Shown: piece by piece, positions 33,652 to 42,107 of the stretch
How positions within the stretch are numbered: position 1 is the first letter of the stretch
Layout: every line of letters starts with the position of its first letter
DNA from: Fredinandcohnia humi
Lineage (GTDB): Bacteria > Bacillota > Bacilli > Bacillales > Bacillaceae_L
Reading direction: 5' to 3'
Assembly (NCBI RefSeq): GCF_001439915.1
Contig: NZ_LMBW01000001.1
Location: 6,373-70,372, forward strand
DNA length: 64,000 nt
Notes under the pieces: generated by a model
What the model was told of the DNA's origin: nothing
The model's database searches: none
What the model saw: only the letters and a program-made list of their open reading frames with translations
Position numbers and translations under genes: made by a program

Positions 33652-34671
33652 CTAAACAATAAAAAACACAATAATAGACAAGGCAACCGAAGTAACCAAC
33701 ATTGCGGCAAACGGTCGTAATGCCTTTGTCCGTAATTCTTTTAAACTAACATTTAGCCCAAGTCCGACCATTGCCGCAGTTAAAAGCCATGTTGTTAAGG
33801 CGAATAGGCTATCCAATACATATTCGGGTACAGGAATGGAATGACCAAATACATAGCTTCCTAGAATGCTAAATAGAATAAATCCCAATAGAAACCAAGG
33901 GAATTCAATTTTGGATCCGGCTGCCTCTCTATTTTTGTACTTCATTATTCCGATTAGAATAAAGCAAAGTGGGATTAGTAAAAAGACGCGACCTAACTTT
34001 GCTAACATGCCTATTGCTAATGCATCGTTTCCTGCGGGTGCTGTCGCTAGTGCTACATGAGCAACCTCGTGAAGGCTCGTTCCTGACCACACCCCATATT
34101 GAAGGGCGTCTAATGGTAAAAATGGTCGAAGGATGATATAAATGATTGAAAAAACGGTTCCCATTAATGCGATAATACCAACACTAATGGCAGTGTCTTC
34201 GTCTTTTGATTTTATAATTGGCGCAACCGCAGCGATCGCAGCAGCCCCACAGACCCCTGTTCCGACCCCTAATAATAAAGAAATTTTTTTGTCAGCTTTG
34301 AATAGTTTTGCAAGTCCAATCGTTGTTAAAATAGCAAAAATAATGACACCGGCATCACGAAATAAGAGCCAGATTCCATCTTGTAGGACAACCGCAATAT
34401 TTAATTTTAACCCGTATAAAATAATCGCTGCCCGTAGTAAACGTTTCGAAGAAAAAGCAATTCCGGTTTTTAGGGTTTCAGGATAACCGAATATTTGCCG
34501 ATATACAACTGCTATGAGAATCGCACAAGCCAATTGCCCAACATGGTTAAATCCGGGAACCAAAGCTAACAGGTATCCGAGAAAAGCGATAAGAAATGTA
34601 AAAGCAACACCAGCGCTCCATGACGCTATTTTGGGTAAAGAATGTTCTGTGTTATATCGCTCTAATTCCAT
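33652..34671 (-). CDS. YeiH family putative sulfate exporter
   Basis: A 339-residue membrane protein with about 10-11 helices (PF03601). Motifs include LKLNIAVVLQDG, LLGVGTGVCGAAAIAAVAPIIKSKDED and GVWSGTSLHEVAHVALA. The family is annotated as sulfate exporters, though evidence for the substrate is thin. It is divergent from a LysR regulator of the CysL type, which usually controls such genes. GGAGG precedes the ATG. Confidence 0.9.
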   Translation of the reverse strand: MELERYNTEHSLPKIASWSAGVAFTFLIAFLGYLLALVPGFNHVGQLACAILIAVVYRQIFGYPETLKTGIAFSSKRLLRAAIILYGLKLNIAVVLQDGIWLLFRDAGVIIFAILTTIGLAKLFKADKKISLLLGVGTGVCGAAAIAAVAPIIKSKDEDTAISVGIIALMGTVFSIIYIILRPFLPLDALQYGVWSGTSLHEVAHVALATAPAGNDALAIGMLAKLGRVFLLIPLCFILIGIMKYKNREAAGSKIEFPWFLLGFILFSILGSYVFGHSIPVPEYVLDSLFALTTWLLTAAMVGLGLNVSLKELRTKALRPFAAMLVTSVALSIIVFFIV

Positions 34672-34787
34672 TAAAAAACACCTCCTCCTTTTACTATAGA
34701 AGGTTTAGTTCTATAAGGAAAATAATTATATCTAATTATAATGATAAGTAAACTGTTATAATGGAATGAAAGAAGGAGGAGTTGGGG

Positions 34788-35672
34788 ATGGATCAGCAAT
34801 TACAGGTTTTTATTACAGTTGTGGAAAACAAGAACTTCTCCCGTGCAGCAGAAGTATTACATATGACACAGCCAGCGGTAAGCCAGTATATCCGTACAAT
34901 TGAAGAAAATTTGGGGGTCCGGCTACTTGACCGAACGAATAAATATGTTCGGGTAACAAAGGCTGGCGAAATTGTTTACCATCATGCAAAGGAGATTGTA
35001 GCATTGTACACCAGAATGGGAAGTTTACTAGATGATTTAACGAACCAAGTAAAGGGTCCACTAACGATTGGTGCAAGCTATACCTATGGTGAATATATTC
35101 TTCCGTATGTAATTGCAAAAATGAAAAAACAGTACCCTGACGTCCGACCTACCGTAACGATTGGAAACACTGAAAAAATAGCAGAATTAGTGCGAAATCA
35201 TCAATTAGATGTTGGTATTATTGAAGGACAGATAAAAAAAGATAAGCAAATGACAATCCAGGATTTTGCCGAGGATCATATGGTGATTATCGTCTCAACC
35301 AAACACCCAATAAATCAAAAAAATGTAACCAAGGAAGAATTAGAAAAACAAACCTGGATTTTACGTGAGGAAGGCTCCGGTACAAGAGAAGCAGGCGAAA
35401 ATGTATTTAAACAACTTCAGATTTCGCCAGAAAATATTATGACCTTCGGAAGTACTCAAGCGATCAAAGTAGCCGTAGAGGCAGGACTGGGAATCAGCTT
35501 TTTATCAAGGCTTGTCGTTCAAAAGGAGTTAATACAAGGCACCCTAAAAATTGTGGAACTTCCAGGGCTACCATTTACAAGACAATTCTCAATCATCACA
35601 AACTCCCCATTCCAAACCAAAGCACTCCAAGAATTTATTAAACACCTGCAAGGAGTCCAGGGAAAAGAGTGA
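34788..35672 (+). CDS. LysR family regulator, CysL-like
   Basis: A 294-residue regulator. The N-terminal HTH is QVFITVVENKNFSRAAEVLHMTQPAVSQYIRTIEENLGVRLLDR; the effector domain follows from about residue 90. The ATG at 34788 has AGGAGG 8 nt upstream; the TTG at 34782 is too close. It is divergent from YeiH and likely activates it. The 116-bp spacer holds a TATAAT at 34757-34762 and AT-rich dyads suitable for LysR binding. Confidence 0.9.
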   Translation: MDQQLQVFITVVENKNFSRAAEVLHMTQPAVSQYIRTIEENLGVRLLDRTNKYVRVTKAGEIVYHHAKEIVALYTRMGSLLDDLTNQVKGPLTIGASYTYGEYILPYVIAKMKKQYPDVRPTVTIGNTEKIAELVRNHQLDVGIIEGQIKKDKQMTIQDFAEDHMVIIVSTKHPINQKNVTKEELEKQTWILREEGSGTREAGENVFKQLQISPENIMTFGSTQAIKVAVEAGLGISFLSRLVVQKELIQGTLKIVELPGLPFTRQFSIITNSPFQTKALQEFIKHLQGVQGKE

Positions 35673-35721
35673 TAGCTCCAACAAAAAGAACAATACAAGT
35701 GGTAGCGAAGTGTAACCAATG

Positions 35722-35747
35722 GGGACCACGAGAATCTCCGTGGTCCC
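35722..35747 (+). other. Leader hairpin before the macro-domain gene
   Basis: GGGACCACG pairs with CGTGGTCCC around an 8-nt loop; the ribosome site AAGGAG begins 4 nt after it. There is no T-run, so it is not a terminator. It may end the upstream transcript by another means or affect translation. Confidence 0.45.
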
Positions 35748-35766
35748 AAGAAAGGAGTCAGCAAAT

Positions 35767-36777
35767 ATGCCATTAGAAATTATTCGGAATGATATTACTC
35801 AAATGAAGGTTGATGCGATCGTAAATGCTGCGAACATTCAGCTGCAGATGGGTGGCGGGGTGTGCGGAGCGATTTTTCGGGCAGCAGGGGCTGAAGAACT
35901 TCAGGCTGCATGTGATGAAATTGGCAGCCTTCCTGTCGGAAATGCAGTGATTACCGATGCTTATAAGTTGCCGTCAAAATACATCATACATACCCCTGGA
36001 CCGATTTGGCAGGGTGGATCAAGGAATGAAGCAAAACTATTACAAGCCTCCTACTATCATTCTTTAGAGCTAGCGAAGCTTCACCAATGCGAGTCAATTG
36101 CCTTTCCGCTGATTTCAACTGGAATTTATGGTTTTCCAAAAGAAGAGGCCTTACAAATTGCGGTATCAACAATTAGTTCCTTTTTAATGGAACATGAAAT
36201 GCTTGTTTATCTTGTTGTTTTTGATGAAGCTTCCTTTGGCGTTAGCAAGAAGTTATTTACCTCTATTCACCAATATATTGATGAACATTATGTAGATGAA
36301 TTCGAAACGACATTCAGTCGTTTTAGAAACATGGAACTATATTCTGCTGAACCTATACAGGACGTGCGGGAAGACGTGTACGAAACCGAAGAAAGTCAGC
36401 AGGTCCATAGCCATTTAGTCAATCTAGTAAACCAGCTCGAAGAATCATTTTCTGAGAGACTCCTCCGGTTAATAGATGAAAGAGAAATGACCGATGTAGA
36501 GACTTATAAAAGAGCAAATATAGATCGTCGTTTATTTTCAAAGATCCGCAATGAAGCGGGCTACACCCCTAAAAAGAAGACTGCAATCGCTTTTGCAATT
36601 GCCCTAAGATTAAATATCAACGAAACCATTCATTTATTATCTGCTGCTGGGTACACATTGGCCCATAGCAGTAAATTTGATGTAATCATTGAATTTTTTA
36701 TCAATCAGTCGAATTACAATATTCATGAAATCAATGAAGCATTATTCTTATTCGACCAACCATTATTAGGAGCATAA
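35767..36777 (+). CDS. Macro-domain protein with C-terminal HTH-like helical domain
   Basis: A 336-residue two-domain protein. Residues 1-165 are a macro domain, which binds or hydrolyses ADP-ribose derivatives: AIVNAANIQLQMGGGVCGAIFRAAG, IIHTPGPIW and FPLISTGIYGFP are the ligand loops. A linker leads to a helical C-terminal domain (about 225-336; LLRLIDEREMTDVETYKRANIDRRLFSKI, AFAIALRLNINETIHLLSAAGYTL) that resembles an XRE-like HTH fold. The ATG at 35767 has AAGGAG 9 nt upstream. A vWA protein follows 81 bp downstream, probably co-transcribed. Confidence 0.85.
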   Translation: MPLEIIRNDITQMKVDAIVNAANIQLQMGGGVCGAIFRAAGAEELQAACDEIGSLPVGNAVITDAYKLPSKYIIHTPGPIWQGGSRNEAKLLQASYYHSLELAKLHQCESIAFPLISTGIYGFPKEEALQIAVSTISSFLMEHEMLVYLVVFDEASFGVSKKLFTSIHQYIDEHYVDEFETTFSRFRNMELYSAEPIQDVREDVYETEESQQVHSHLVNLVNQLEESFSERLLRLIDEREMTDVETYKRANIDRRLFSKIRNEAGYTPKKKTAIAFAIALRLNINETIHLLSAAGYTLAHSSKFDVIIEFFINQSNYNIHEINEALFLFDQPLLGA

Positions 36778-36858
36778 AAATGTCGCTTTTGAAGCGACCC
36801 ATTCTCTAATAAATGTTGTTATCCTATGTTTGTAAATATAAATCGAACGGAGGATATC

Positions 36859-37503
36859 ATGATGAAAACAGAATTAGTATTTATATTAGATAAAAGCGGG
36901 TCAATGTCTGGGCTTGAAGCCGACACGATTGGTGGCTTCAATTCAATGCTTAAGAAACAAAAGAAGGCAGAAGGGGAAGCTTTTGTCACCACCGTTTTAT
37001 TCAATCACCATTATGAACTTCTGCATGACCGAATTCATGTAAAGGGGATTTCGCCAATTACTGAAGATGAGTACGAGGTTGGTGGAACGACTGCATTATT
37101 AGATGCGATTGGTTTTACGATTCAAAAAATAAACAATGTCCAAAAACATACAAGTAAAGAAGAAAAAGCGGAAAAAGTTCTTTTCGTTATAACAACAGAC
37201 GGAATGGAAAATGCGAGCCGTGAATTTACATCAAAAAAAATTAAAAAAATGGTGCAACACCAAAAAGTAAAAGATGGCTGGGAATTCATGTTTTTAGGTG
37301 CGAATATTGATGCTGTTTCAACCGCAGCAGAATTTGGAATAGACGAGGACTTCGCGGTTGATTACCACGCTGACGAACACGGAACACAATTAAACTATCA
37401 AATGGTCAGTGAAGCTGTCACAAATCTGCGCAGCGGGAAGAAAATTGACCGAACCTGGAAGGAAGAAATTGAACGGGACTACAACAAGCGTTCGAGAAGC
37501 TAG
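36859..37503 (+). CDS. Small vWA domain protein
   Basis: A 214-residue von Willebrand A domain protein without signal peptide. The MIDAS motif is DKSGSMSG (Asp11, Ser13, Ser15), with GGTTALLDAI supplying the threonine and ITTDGMEN the distal aspartate. The C-terminus is basic and helical (RSGKKIDRTWKEEIERDYNKRSRS). GGAGG is 5-8 nt upstream of a double ATG (36859/36862). It is paired with the macro-domain protein; a hairpin without T-run at 36782-36798 lies between them. Confidence 0.87.
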   Translation: MMKTELVFILDKSGSMSGLEADTIGGFNSMLKKQKKAEGEAFVTTVLFNHHYELLHDRIHVKGISPITEDEYEVGGTTALLDAIGFTIQKINNVQKHTSKEEKAEKVLFVITTDGMENASREFTSKKIKKMVQHQKVKDGWEFMFLGANIDAVSTAAEFGIDEDFAVDYHADEHGTQLNYQMVSEAVTNLRSGKKIDRTWKEEIERDYNKRSRS

Positions 37504-37505
37504 AA

Positions 37506-37540
37506 TAAAAGCGCCTGAACCATGGGGAAACAGGCGCTTT
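37506..37540. terminator. Bidirectional terminator
   Basis: AAAGCGCCTG pairs with CAGGCGCTTT; the better T-run (TTTTATTC) is on the minus strand. Confidence 0.75.
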
Positions 37541-37543
37541 ATG

Positions 37544-37996
37544 TTAATTTTTTTGTTTCCAAAGGAGCATTGGATTTTCTTGCCCATCGACTACTTTTAT
37601 TTGTGTCATTTTGAGGGAGCGGTCTTCTCGCTCTTTCTTTAATTCTTCGTAAATAAATGTTGATTTCCCCAATCCTACATCTACAGCATCCTCGACAGAC
37701 TGACAATAATACACATTTTCAATCCCTGCAAAATACATGGCAGTCAAACACATTGAGCAAGGCTCGCCGCTTGCATACATCGTGTAGCCGGATAATTCAT
37801 TCGTTTGGAATTTTTCCTGTGCTCTTCGGATCGCAAGTAATTCGGCATGTCCGCTGACATCATTTTTTTTATGTAATTCATTTACACCTTCAGAAACAAT
37901 CTCGTTGTCTTTTACGAGGACGGCACCAAATGGTTGCCCACCTTCTTTTACATTTTTTAATGCTAGTTCAACGGCTCTTTTCATGAATGGATCCAT
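37544..37996 (-). CDS. Nucleoside/guanine deaminase, cytidine-deaminase fold
   Basis: A 150-residue zinc deaminase. HAELLAIRRA supplies the first zinc ligand and the catalytic glutamate; PCSMCLTAMYFAG supplies the two cysteines. Length and GQPFGAVLVKD are closest to B. subtilis GuaD (guanine deaminase), but tRNA or other nucleoside deaminases of the same fold cannot be excluded. I choose the ATG at 37996, 8 nt from GGGAG; the ATG at 38002 is too close to it. Confidence 0.82.
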   Translation of the reverse strand: MDPFMKRAVELALKNVKEGGQPFGAVLVKDNEIVSEGVNELHKKNDVSGHAELLAIRRAQEKFQTNELSGYTMYASGEPCSMCLTAMYFAGIENVYYCQSVEDAVDVGLGKSTFIYEELKKEREDRSLKMTQIKVVDGQENPMLLWKQKN

Positions 37997-38036
37997 CGTC
38001 ATCTCTCCCAAGCCCTTTTCTTTCTATTGTAATAGA

Positions 38037-38870
38037 TCATGTATGATTTACAAGGGTTTTGATTTTTCGGTCTGCGTACCTTACGAACAGATATCCGAGA
38101 AGGAAGGTAAGAAAACTTAATACGGAATCAAGCACTGTATGCTCAGCTTTTACAACGCCGACATATTTCAGAACGATATCATAAGCGATATAACAGATAA
38201 TGATAAAATAAAACCAACGATTCCTTCCATGTATAATACTTAAATAGGCAAGTGCAATTGCAAATATAAGGCCGGTAATCGTTGTTATCGCAGAACTACC
38301 ACGATGTAATTGCTCGATCCATTCTACATGGTAGGATCTCGTTTTAAAAACGGCATGGAGTAGAAAATGTAAAGGTATAAAAATTCCATAAAAAGATAAA
38401 AGCAACGTTCCAAAGTGAATCCATTTCTTTTTTCCGTGAATCCACCATAATATTGCTACAGGAAAATAAATGACTAAACCAGCAATCGTATACCAGGGGT
38501 TCCACCAATAGGTTTTAAATATCCCCCAATTTGTAAAAGTGAGTTCAATTAGTGTGAAGAATAAAGCCAATGGGATGCTCCAGTACCATCTACACCTCAT
38601 AATGACAAAAAGAACGGCAAACGAAGGAAGGACAAGACCATTAACCATCGCACCTAAATGTGAATCTAATTCATCATTATTTAACACACCAAGTTTATAC
38701 ACATAAGCGTTACCCAAAAGATAGATAAAGAAATCAAATAAAAGGGTAATGCCAATGACTGTAAAATAAAGGATAAAAATTCGTGCTGATCGAATTTTCC
38801 AATAGGAGATCCCTAAAACGACAAGTCCTATAACGAATAATGATAGGTAAGCCCACGCTCCAAGATCCAA
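38037..38870 (-). CDS. CBO0543-like integral membrane protein
   Basis: A 277-residue protein with about eight to nine helices rich in Trp and Tyr (FFTLIELTFTNWGIFKTYWWNPWYT). This pattern matches the Firmicutes CBO0543 family of unknown function. The start is a TTG at 38870 with GGAGG 9 nt upstream. It is monocistronic. Confidence 0.65.
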   Translation of the reverse strand: MDLGAWAYLSLFVIGLVVLGISYWKIRSARIFILYFTVIGITLLFDFFIYLLGNAYVYKLGVLNNDELDSHLGAMVNGLVLPSFAVLFVIMRCRWYWSIPLALFFTLIELTFTNWGIFKTYWWNPWYTIAGLVIYFPVAILWWIHGKKKWIHFGTLLLSFYGIFIPLHFLLHAVFKTRSYHVEWIEQLHRGSSAITTITGLIFAIALAYLSIIHGRNRWFYFIIICYIAYDIVLKYVGVVKAEHTVLDSVLSFLTFLLGYLFVRYADRKIKTLVNHT

Positions 38871-39037
38871 TCAACTATACCTCCGCATTGTTTATAGGTA
38901 TTTTTACCTATTTTTCTTATTCCAATACTCGTATAAAACGAAAGTCACCGTTAACTATGTATTTTATGCTAAGATTGAAAATGGATACATCACACTAAAA
39001 AAGTAAGAATATAGGGGATTTGTTTAGGGGGGAAGCA

Positions 39038-39574
39038 ATGAAAGCTTGGATTTGGATTATTGTTTTTGTGATTTTAATAGGTGGTTCGATTGGACTTATG
39101 TTTAGTGTTTTTAATATGTTCGACAGTAAGGATGCTCATAAGGCTGTTCCTTCATCAAAGCAAGAGGCGAATAGGGTGGATGAGTTCACGGAGCAGACGA
39201 AGAAAATTGGTGGGGTCACATATGATCTGGATTTAAGTCAATCACCGGAAGAAAGAGACGTCATAACAGTGATGCATCATATGAGCCATCAAAAGGTGAA
39301 AGCCGACCAAAAATGGGGCGCGAAACCAATGATTCCCGAAACCATTAATGAAATTTATGATATCATTTCAAAAAGTGATTTTACTAGAAAAGAAGATCTT
39401 TTGGCCATTGCAGAACGTTGGAAAAATGGAGATTTCAGTCGAGCAGATGCTGATCACAATTATTTTTGGAGCCTTCAAAACGGAACGATTGGTGAAGCAT
39501 ATGGCTTAATGAACGAAGCTGAAGAAAGAAAATTTATCATCAATAATTTTGGAGAAGAATTTTTACCTGATTAA
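39038..39574 (+). CDS. Membrane-anchored DUF6241-like protein
   Basis: A 178-residue protein: an N-terminal signal-anchor (MKAWIWIIVFVILIGGSIGL) and an extracytoplasmic part. The part ITVMHHMSHQKVKADQKWGAKPMIPETI and a helical tail with FSRADADHNYFWSLQNGTIGEAYGLM fit the Bacillus DUF6241 family. Function unknown. AGGGGGGA lies about 5 nt upstream of the ATG at 39038. Confidence 0.65.
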   Translation: MKAWIWIIVFVILIGGSIGLMFSVFNMFDSKDAHKAVPSSKQEANRVDEFTEQTKKIGGVTYDLDLSQSPEERDVITVMHHMSHQKVKADQKWGAKPMIPETINEIYDIISKSDFTRKEDLLAIAERWKNGDFSRADADHNYFWSLQNGTIGEAYGLMNEAEERKFIINNFGEEFLPD

Positions 39575-39575
39575 A

Positions 39576-39608
39576 AAAGGATAGTTCAGCGGGAACTATC
39601 CTTTACAT
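39576..39608. terminator. Bidirectional terminator
   Basis: AAAGGATAGTTC pairs with GAACTATCCTTT between convergent genes; the minus-strand T-run is the stronger. It overlaps the stop of the ArsR gene. Confidence 0.8.
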
Positions 39609-39930
39609 CTTCTCCAATTTTATCAAGAAGGGTAATCGTGTTAACTAGATGATTATTAAATATTTGTTTTGCCACCGAGAGGAGCACAACAATCATTGGA
39701 TCTCTGAGAGAGTAGATGACACGGTTGCCATCCTTTGTTCCATACACAATATTTTTAGCACGTAGTACAGTTAATTGCTGGGACACGGCTGACCCTTCAC
39801 TGCCGATGAGGGTTTGAATTTCATTCACGTTTTTATCACCCTCAGCTAAAAGCTCTAAAATCTGAATCCGTAATGGATGTGCAAGAGCTTTAAAAAAGTC
39901 CGCCTTAAATTGCTGCATTTCTAGATTCAC
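39586..39930 (-). CDS. ArsR-family winged-helix regulator
   Basis: A 114-residue regulator. The HTH is NEIQTLIGSEGSAVSQQLTVLRAKNIVYGTKDGNRVIYSL. There is no ELCVC metal site of the arsenic sensors, so the signal is unknown. A GTG at 39930 is preceded by GAGG. It follows a SulP transporter gene by 24 bp on the same strand and probably autoregulates that operon (a sulfur-compound sensor of the BigR/SqrR type would need paired cysteines, which are absent here). Confidence 0.87.
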   Translation of the reverse strand: MNLEMQQFKADFFKALAHPLRIQILELLAEGDKNVNEIQTLIGSEGSAVSQQLTVLRAKNIVYGTKDGNRVIYSLRDPMIVVLLSVAKQIFNNHLVNTITLLDKIGEDVKDSSR

Positions 39931-39954
39931 TGCCTTACCTCACTTTCTTTCTTA

Positions 39955-41712
39955 TTAACTAAGGTAAACACTTCTCTTTTTTACCACTTTTTCCTCGACT
40001 CCAGAGAGGGCCTGACATTCATTAAAGACAAAATGACTGCAGCCTAAACATTTATTGTGATTAATCTGCGTAAGTGCAAAATCAATGGCATCACCAGTAT
40101 GCTCAAAAAAGTGTTCCTCCCCGATTAGCTCATATAATCCCGTTTTATGAAGAACGCTTTTAGGCTGTGGTTTAATTCCTGAAATTAAAACAATCCCTTG
40201 CCTTGAAAAATCCTTAATAATACTAGCTAAACTGGCTTCTCCTGTTGTATCCATAAACGGAACCCTGCTTAACCGCAAGAGAAGAACTTTTGGCTTGTAA
40301 TTGATTGATTTCATAATTTGTTGTTCAAAAGCCTGTGCAGCTCCGAAAAATAAAGGTCCTTCGACATTATAAATACTGATTTGCGGACAATCATGAGAAG
40401 CCGTGACAATACGAGTATCCATTTTTTTCTGCTTCGTTTCCGGGTTCGGTAACGCCTTTTCTGTCACTATTATATCACTCATTTTCTTTGTAAAAAGAAC
40501 TACCGCTAAAATGAGTCCGACTTCGACCGCAACTGTTAAGTTGATCAAGACTGTTAATAAAAAGGTGACAACCAATACAAGCGAGTCTTCTGTTTTTGTT
40601 TTTAACACATGATAAAAAACACGGCGCTCACTCATGTTCCAGGCAACAAGCATAATAATTGGTGCCATGCTTGCTAACGGAATTTTTGAAGCATAAGGAG
40701 CAAATAAAAGTAAGACAAGCAGAACAACGACACCGTGTATGATACCGGAAAAAGGTGAAACGGCCCCTGTCTTAATATTGGTAGCTGTTCTTGCAATTGC
40801 TCCAGTTGCAGGTATACCACCAAACAAAGGCGTAACCATATTCGCAAGGCCTTGACCGACCAATTCACGGTTGCTATTGTGCTTGCTGTTCGTCATTCCG
40901 TCAGCAACAACAGCTGAAAGTAGAGACTCAATTGCTCCTAAAATCGCAATCACAAATGCCGGTTGAATCAGTTGTTTTATCCGCTCAAATGTTATATCAG
41001 GAAATTGAAAGCTTGGTAGTTTACTAGGAATGTCGCCAAATGTTGAGCCAATTGTCGCCACATGAGTTGGATAAAAAATAGTCGCAATACCTGTTGAAAT
41101 AAGCAAGGCAATTAATGATCCAGGTACTTTTGGGAAGAGCTTTGGTGTTAACAAGAGTACAACTAAACAAATAGAAGCTGTTAAAAGACTATAAATATTA
41201 ATATCACCAATATGGAGAATGATTTCTTTCATGTTATCCAAAAATAATTCATGCTTCTCAACTTTATCAAGCCCAAGAAAATTAGGCACTTGCCCTACAA
41301 AAATAATGATCGCGATACCGGATGTAAATCCAATTGTCACTGGACGAGGGATAAATTTGATTAAGGATCCCAGTTTGAAAATTCCCATCAAGAACAGAAT
41401 GATCCCCGCCATAAAGCCCGCAATTAATAGATTTTCAAATCCATAGGTTGCGACAATACCAAATAGAATCGGAATAAACGCACCAGTTGGTCCCCCGATT
41501 TGGTACTTAGAGCCTCCAAAGAGTGAAATCAGAATACCCGCGATGATGGTCGTGTAGATCCCATATTCAGGCTTGACGCCTGAAGCAATTGCAAACGCCA
41601 TCCCTAGAGGAATCGCTATAATCCCAACAACGACACCAGAAATAAGATCCTTTTGAAAAGATTGAATCGAATACCCTTTATATCTCCCTGAAAAAGCCCA
41701 CTTATCTAGCAT
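39955..41712 (-). CDS. SulP-family anion permease with STAS domain
   Basis: A 585-residue transporter. The membrane part has about 12 helices with GIIAIPLGMAFAIASGVKPEYGIYTTI and GGSKYQIGGPTGAFIPI; the C-terminal STAS domain includes KVLLLRLSRVPFMDTTGEASL. SulP proteins move sulfate, bicarbonate or other anions. An unusual C-terminal tail carries three cysteines and a histidine (CLGCSHFVFNEC). The ATG at 41712 has AAGGA upstream; the frame is open to 41781 but without a ribosome site. Co-transcribed with ArsR. Confidence 0.9.
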   Translation of the reverse strand: MLDKWAFSGRYKGYSIQSFQKDLISGVVVGIIAIPLGMAFAIASGVKPEYGIYTTIIAGILISLFGGSKYQIGGPTGAFIPILFGIVATYGFENLLIAGFMAGIILFLMGIFKLGSLIKFIPRPVTIGFTSGIAIIIFVGQVPNFLGLDKVEKHELFLDNMKEIILHIGDINIYSLLTASICLVVLLLTPKLFPKVPGSLIALLISTGIATIFYPTHVATIGSTFGDIPSKLPSFQFPDITFERIKQLIQPAFVIAILGAIESLLSAVVADGMTNSKHNSNRELVGQGLANMVTPLFGGIPATGAIARTATNIKTGAVSPFSGIIHGVVVLLVLLLFAPYASKIPLASMAPIIMLVAWNMSERRVFYHVLKTKTEDSLVLVVTFLLTVLINLTVAVEVGLILAVVLFTKKMSDIIVTEKALPNPETKQKKMDTRIVTASHDCPQISIYNVEGPLFFGAAQAFEQQIMKSINYKPKVLLLRLSRVPFMDTTGEASLASIIKDFSRQGIVLISGIKPQPKSVLHKTGLYELIGEEHFFEHTGDAIDFALTQINHNKCLGCSHFVFNECQALSGVEEKVVKKRSVYLS

Positions 41713-41823
41713 TTTTATCCTTCCTTCTGAATAATAGAATATCTGATTATTTGAATATACATATATAGAATCTACTCCCATTCATCTCTAAAGTCAACGA
41801 ATAAATTTCCGATTGTGAAAATC

Positions 41824-41855
41824 AAAAAAGGACTGTCACTAATGAATGACAGTCC
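41824..41855 (-). terminator. Minus-strand terminator or attenuator upstream of SulP
   Basis: On the minus strand GGACTGTCA pairs with TGACAGTCC and runs into TTTTTTG. It lies 112 bp before the SulP start. It could end the transcript of the B3/B4 gene, or act as a SulP leader attenuator. Confidence 0.7.
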
Positions 41856-41893
41856 CAACGTAAAAAAACTTCGACAAAAAACTACAAAACATC

Positions 41894-41922
41894 TTGTGTT
41901 TTATTTACGAGCTTGTTATAAT
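41894..41922 (+). promoter_or_regulatory. tRNA-Gly promoter
   Basis: TTGTGT (41894-41899), a 17-bp spacer and TATAAT (41917-41922), 41 bp before the tRNA. Confidence 0.75.
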
Positions 41923-41963
41923 AATTTCATAGTTCATTAACAAAGTTAATAAAATATCTATGT

Positions 41964-42037
41964 GCGGGTGTAGTTTAGTGGTAAAACCTCAGCCTTCCAA
42001 GCTGATGTTGTGAGTTCGATTCTCATCACCCGCTCCA
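41964..42037 (+). tRNA. tRNA-Gly (anticodon TCC)
   Basis: The cloverleaf is complete: acceptor GCGGGTG with CACCCGC, D-arm GTTTAGTGGTAAAAC, anticodon stem TCAGC/GCTGA with loop CTTCCAA (anticodon TCC), and T-arm TGAGTTCGATTCTCA. The discriminator is T and CCA is encoded. Lone tRNA gene with its own promoter and terminator. Confidence 0.97.
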
Positions 42038-42046
42038 TACATATAT

Positions 42047-42095
42047 AACGCAGTGTTTCGTTTCTTAGATAAACGAAGTGTTGCGTTTTTTCCTT
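42047..42095 (+). terminator. tRNA terminator
   Basis: AACGCAGTGTTTCGTTT pairs with AAACGAAGTGTTGCGTT (central mismatches), then TTTTTCC. Confidence 0.75.
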
Positions 42096-42107
42096 TTTAT
42101 CAGCATA

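Noticed and set aside
38891-38916. Terminator-like hairpin ATAGGTA/TACCTAT followed by T-run on the plus strand
   Set aside because: No plus-strand gene ends upstream of it; the neighbouring gene is on the minus strand. Likely an AT-rich coincidence in a promoter region.
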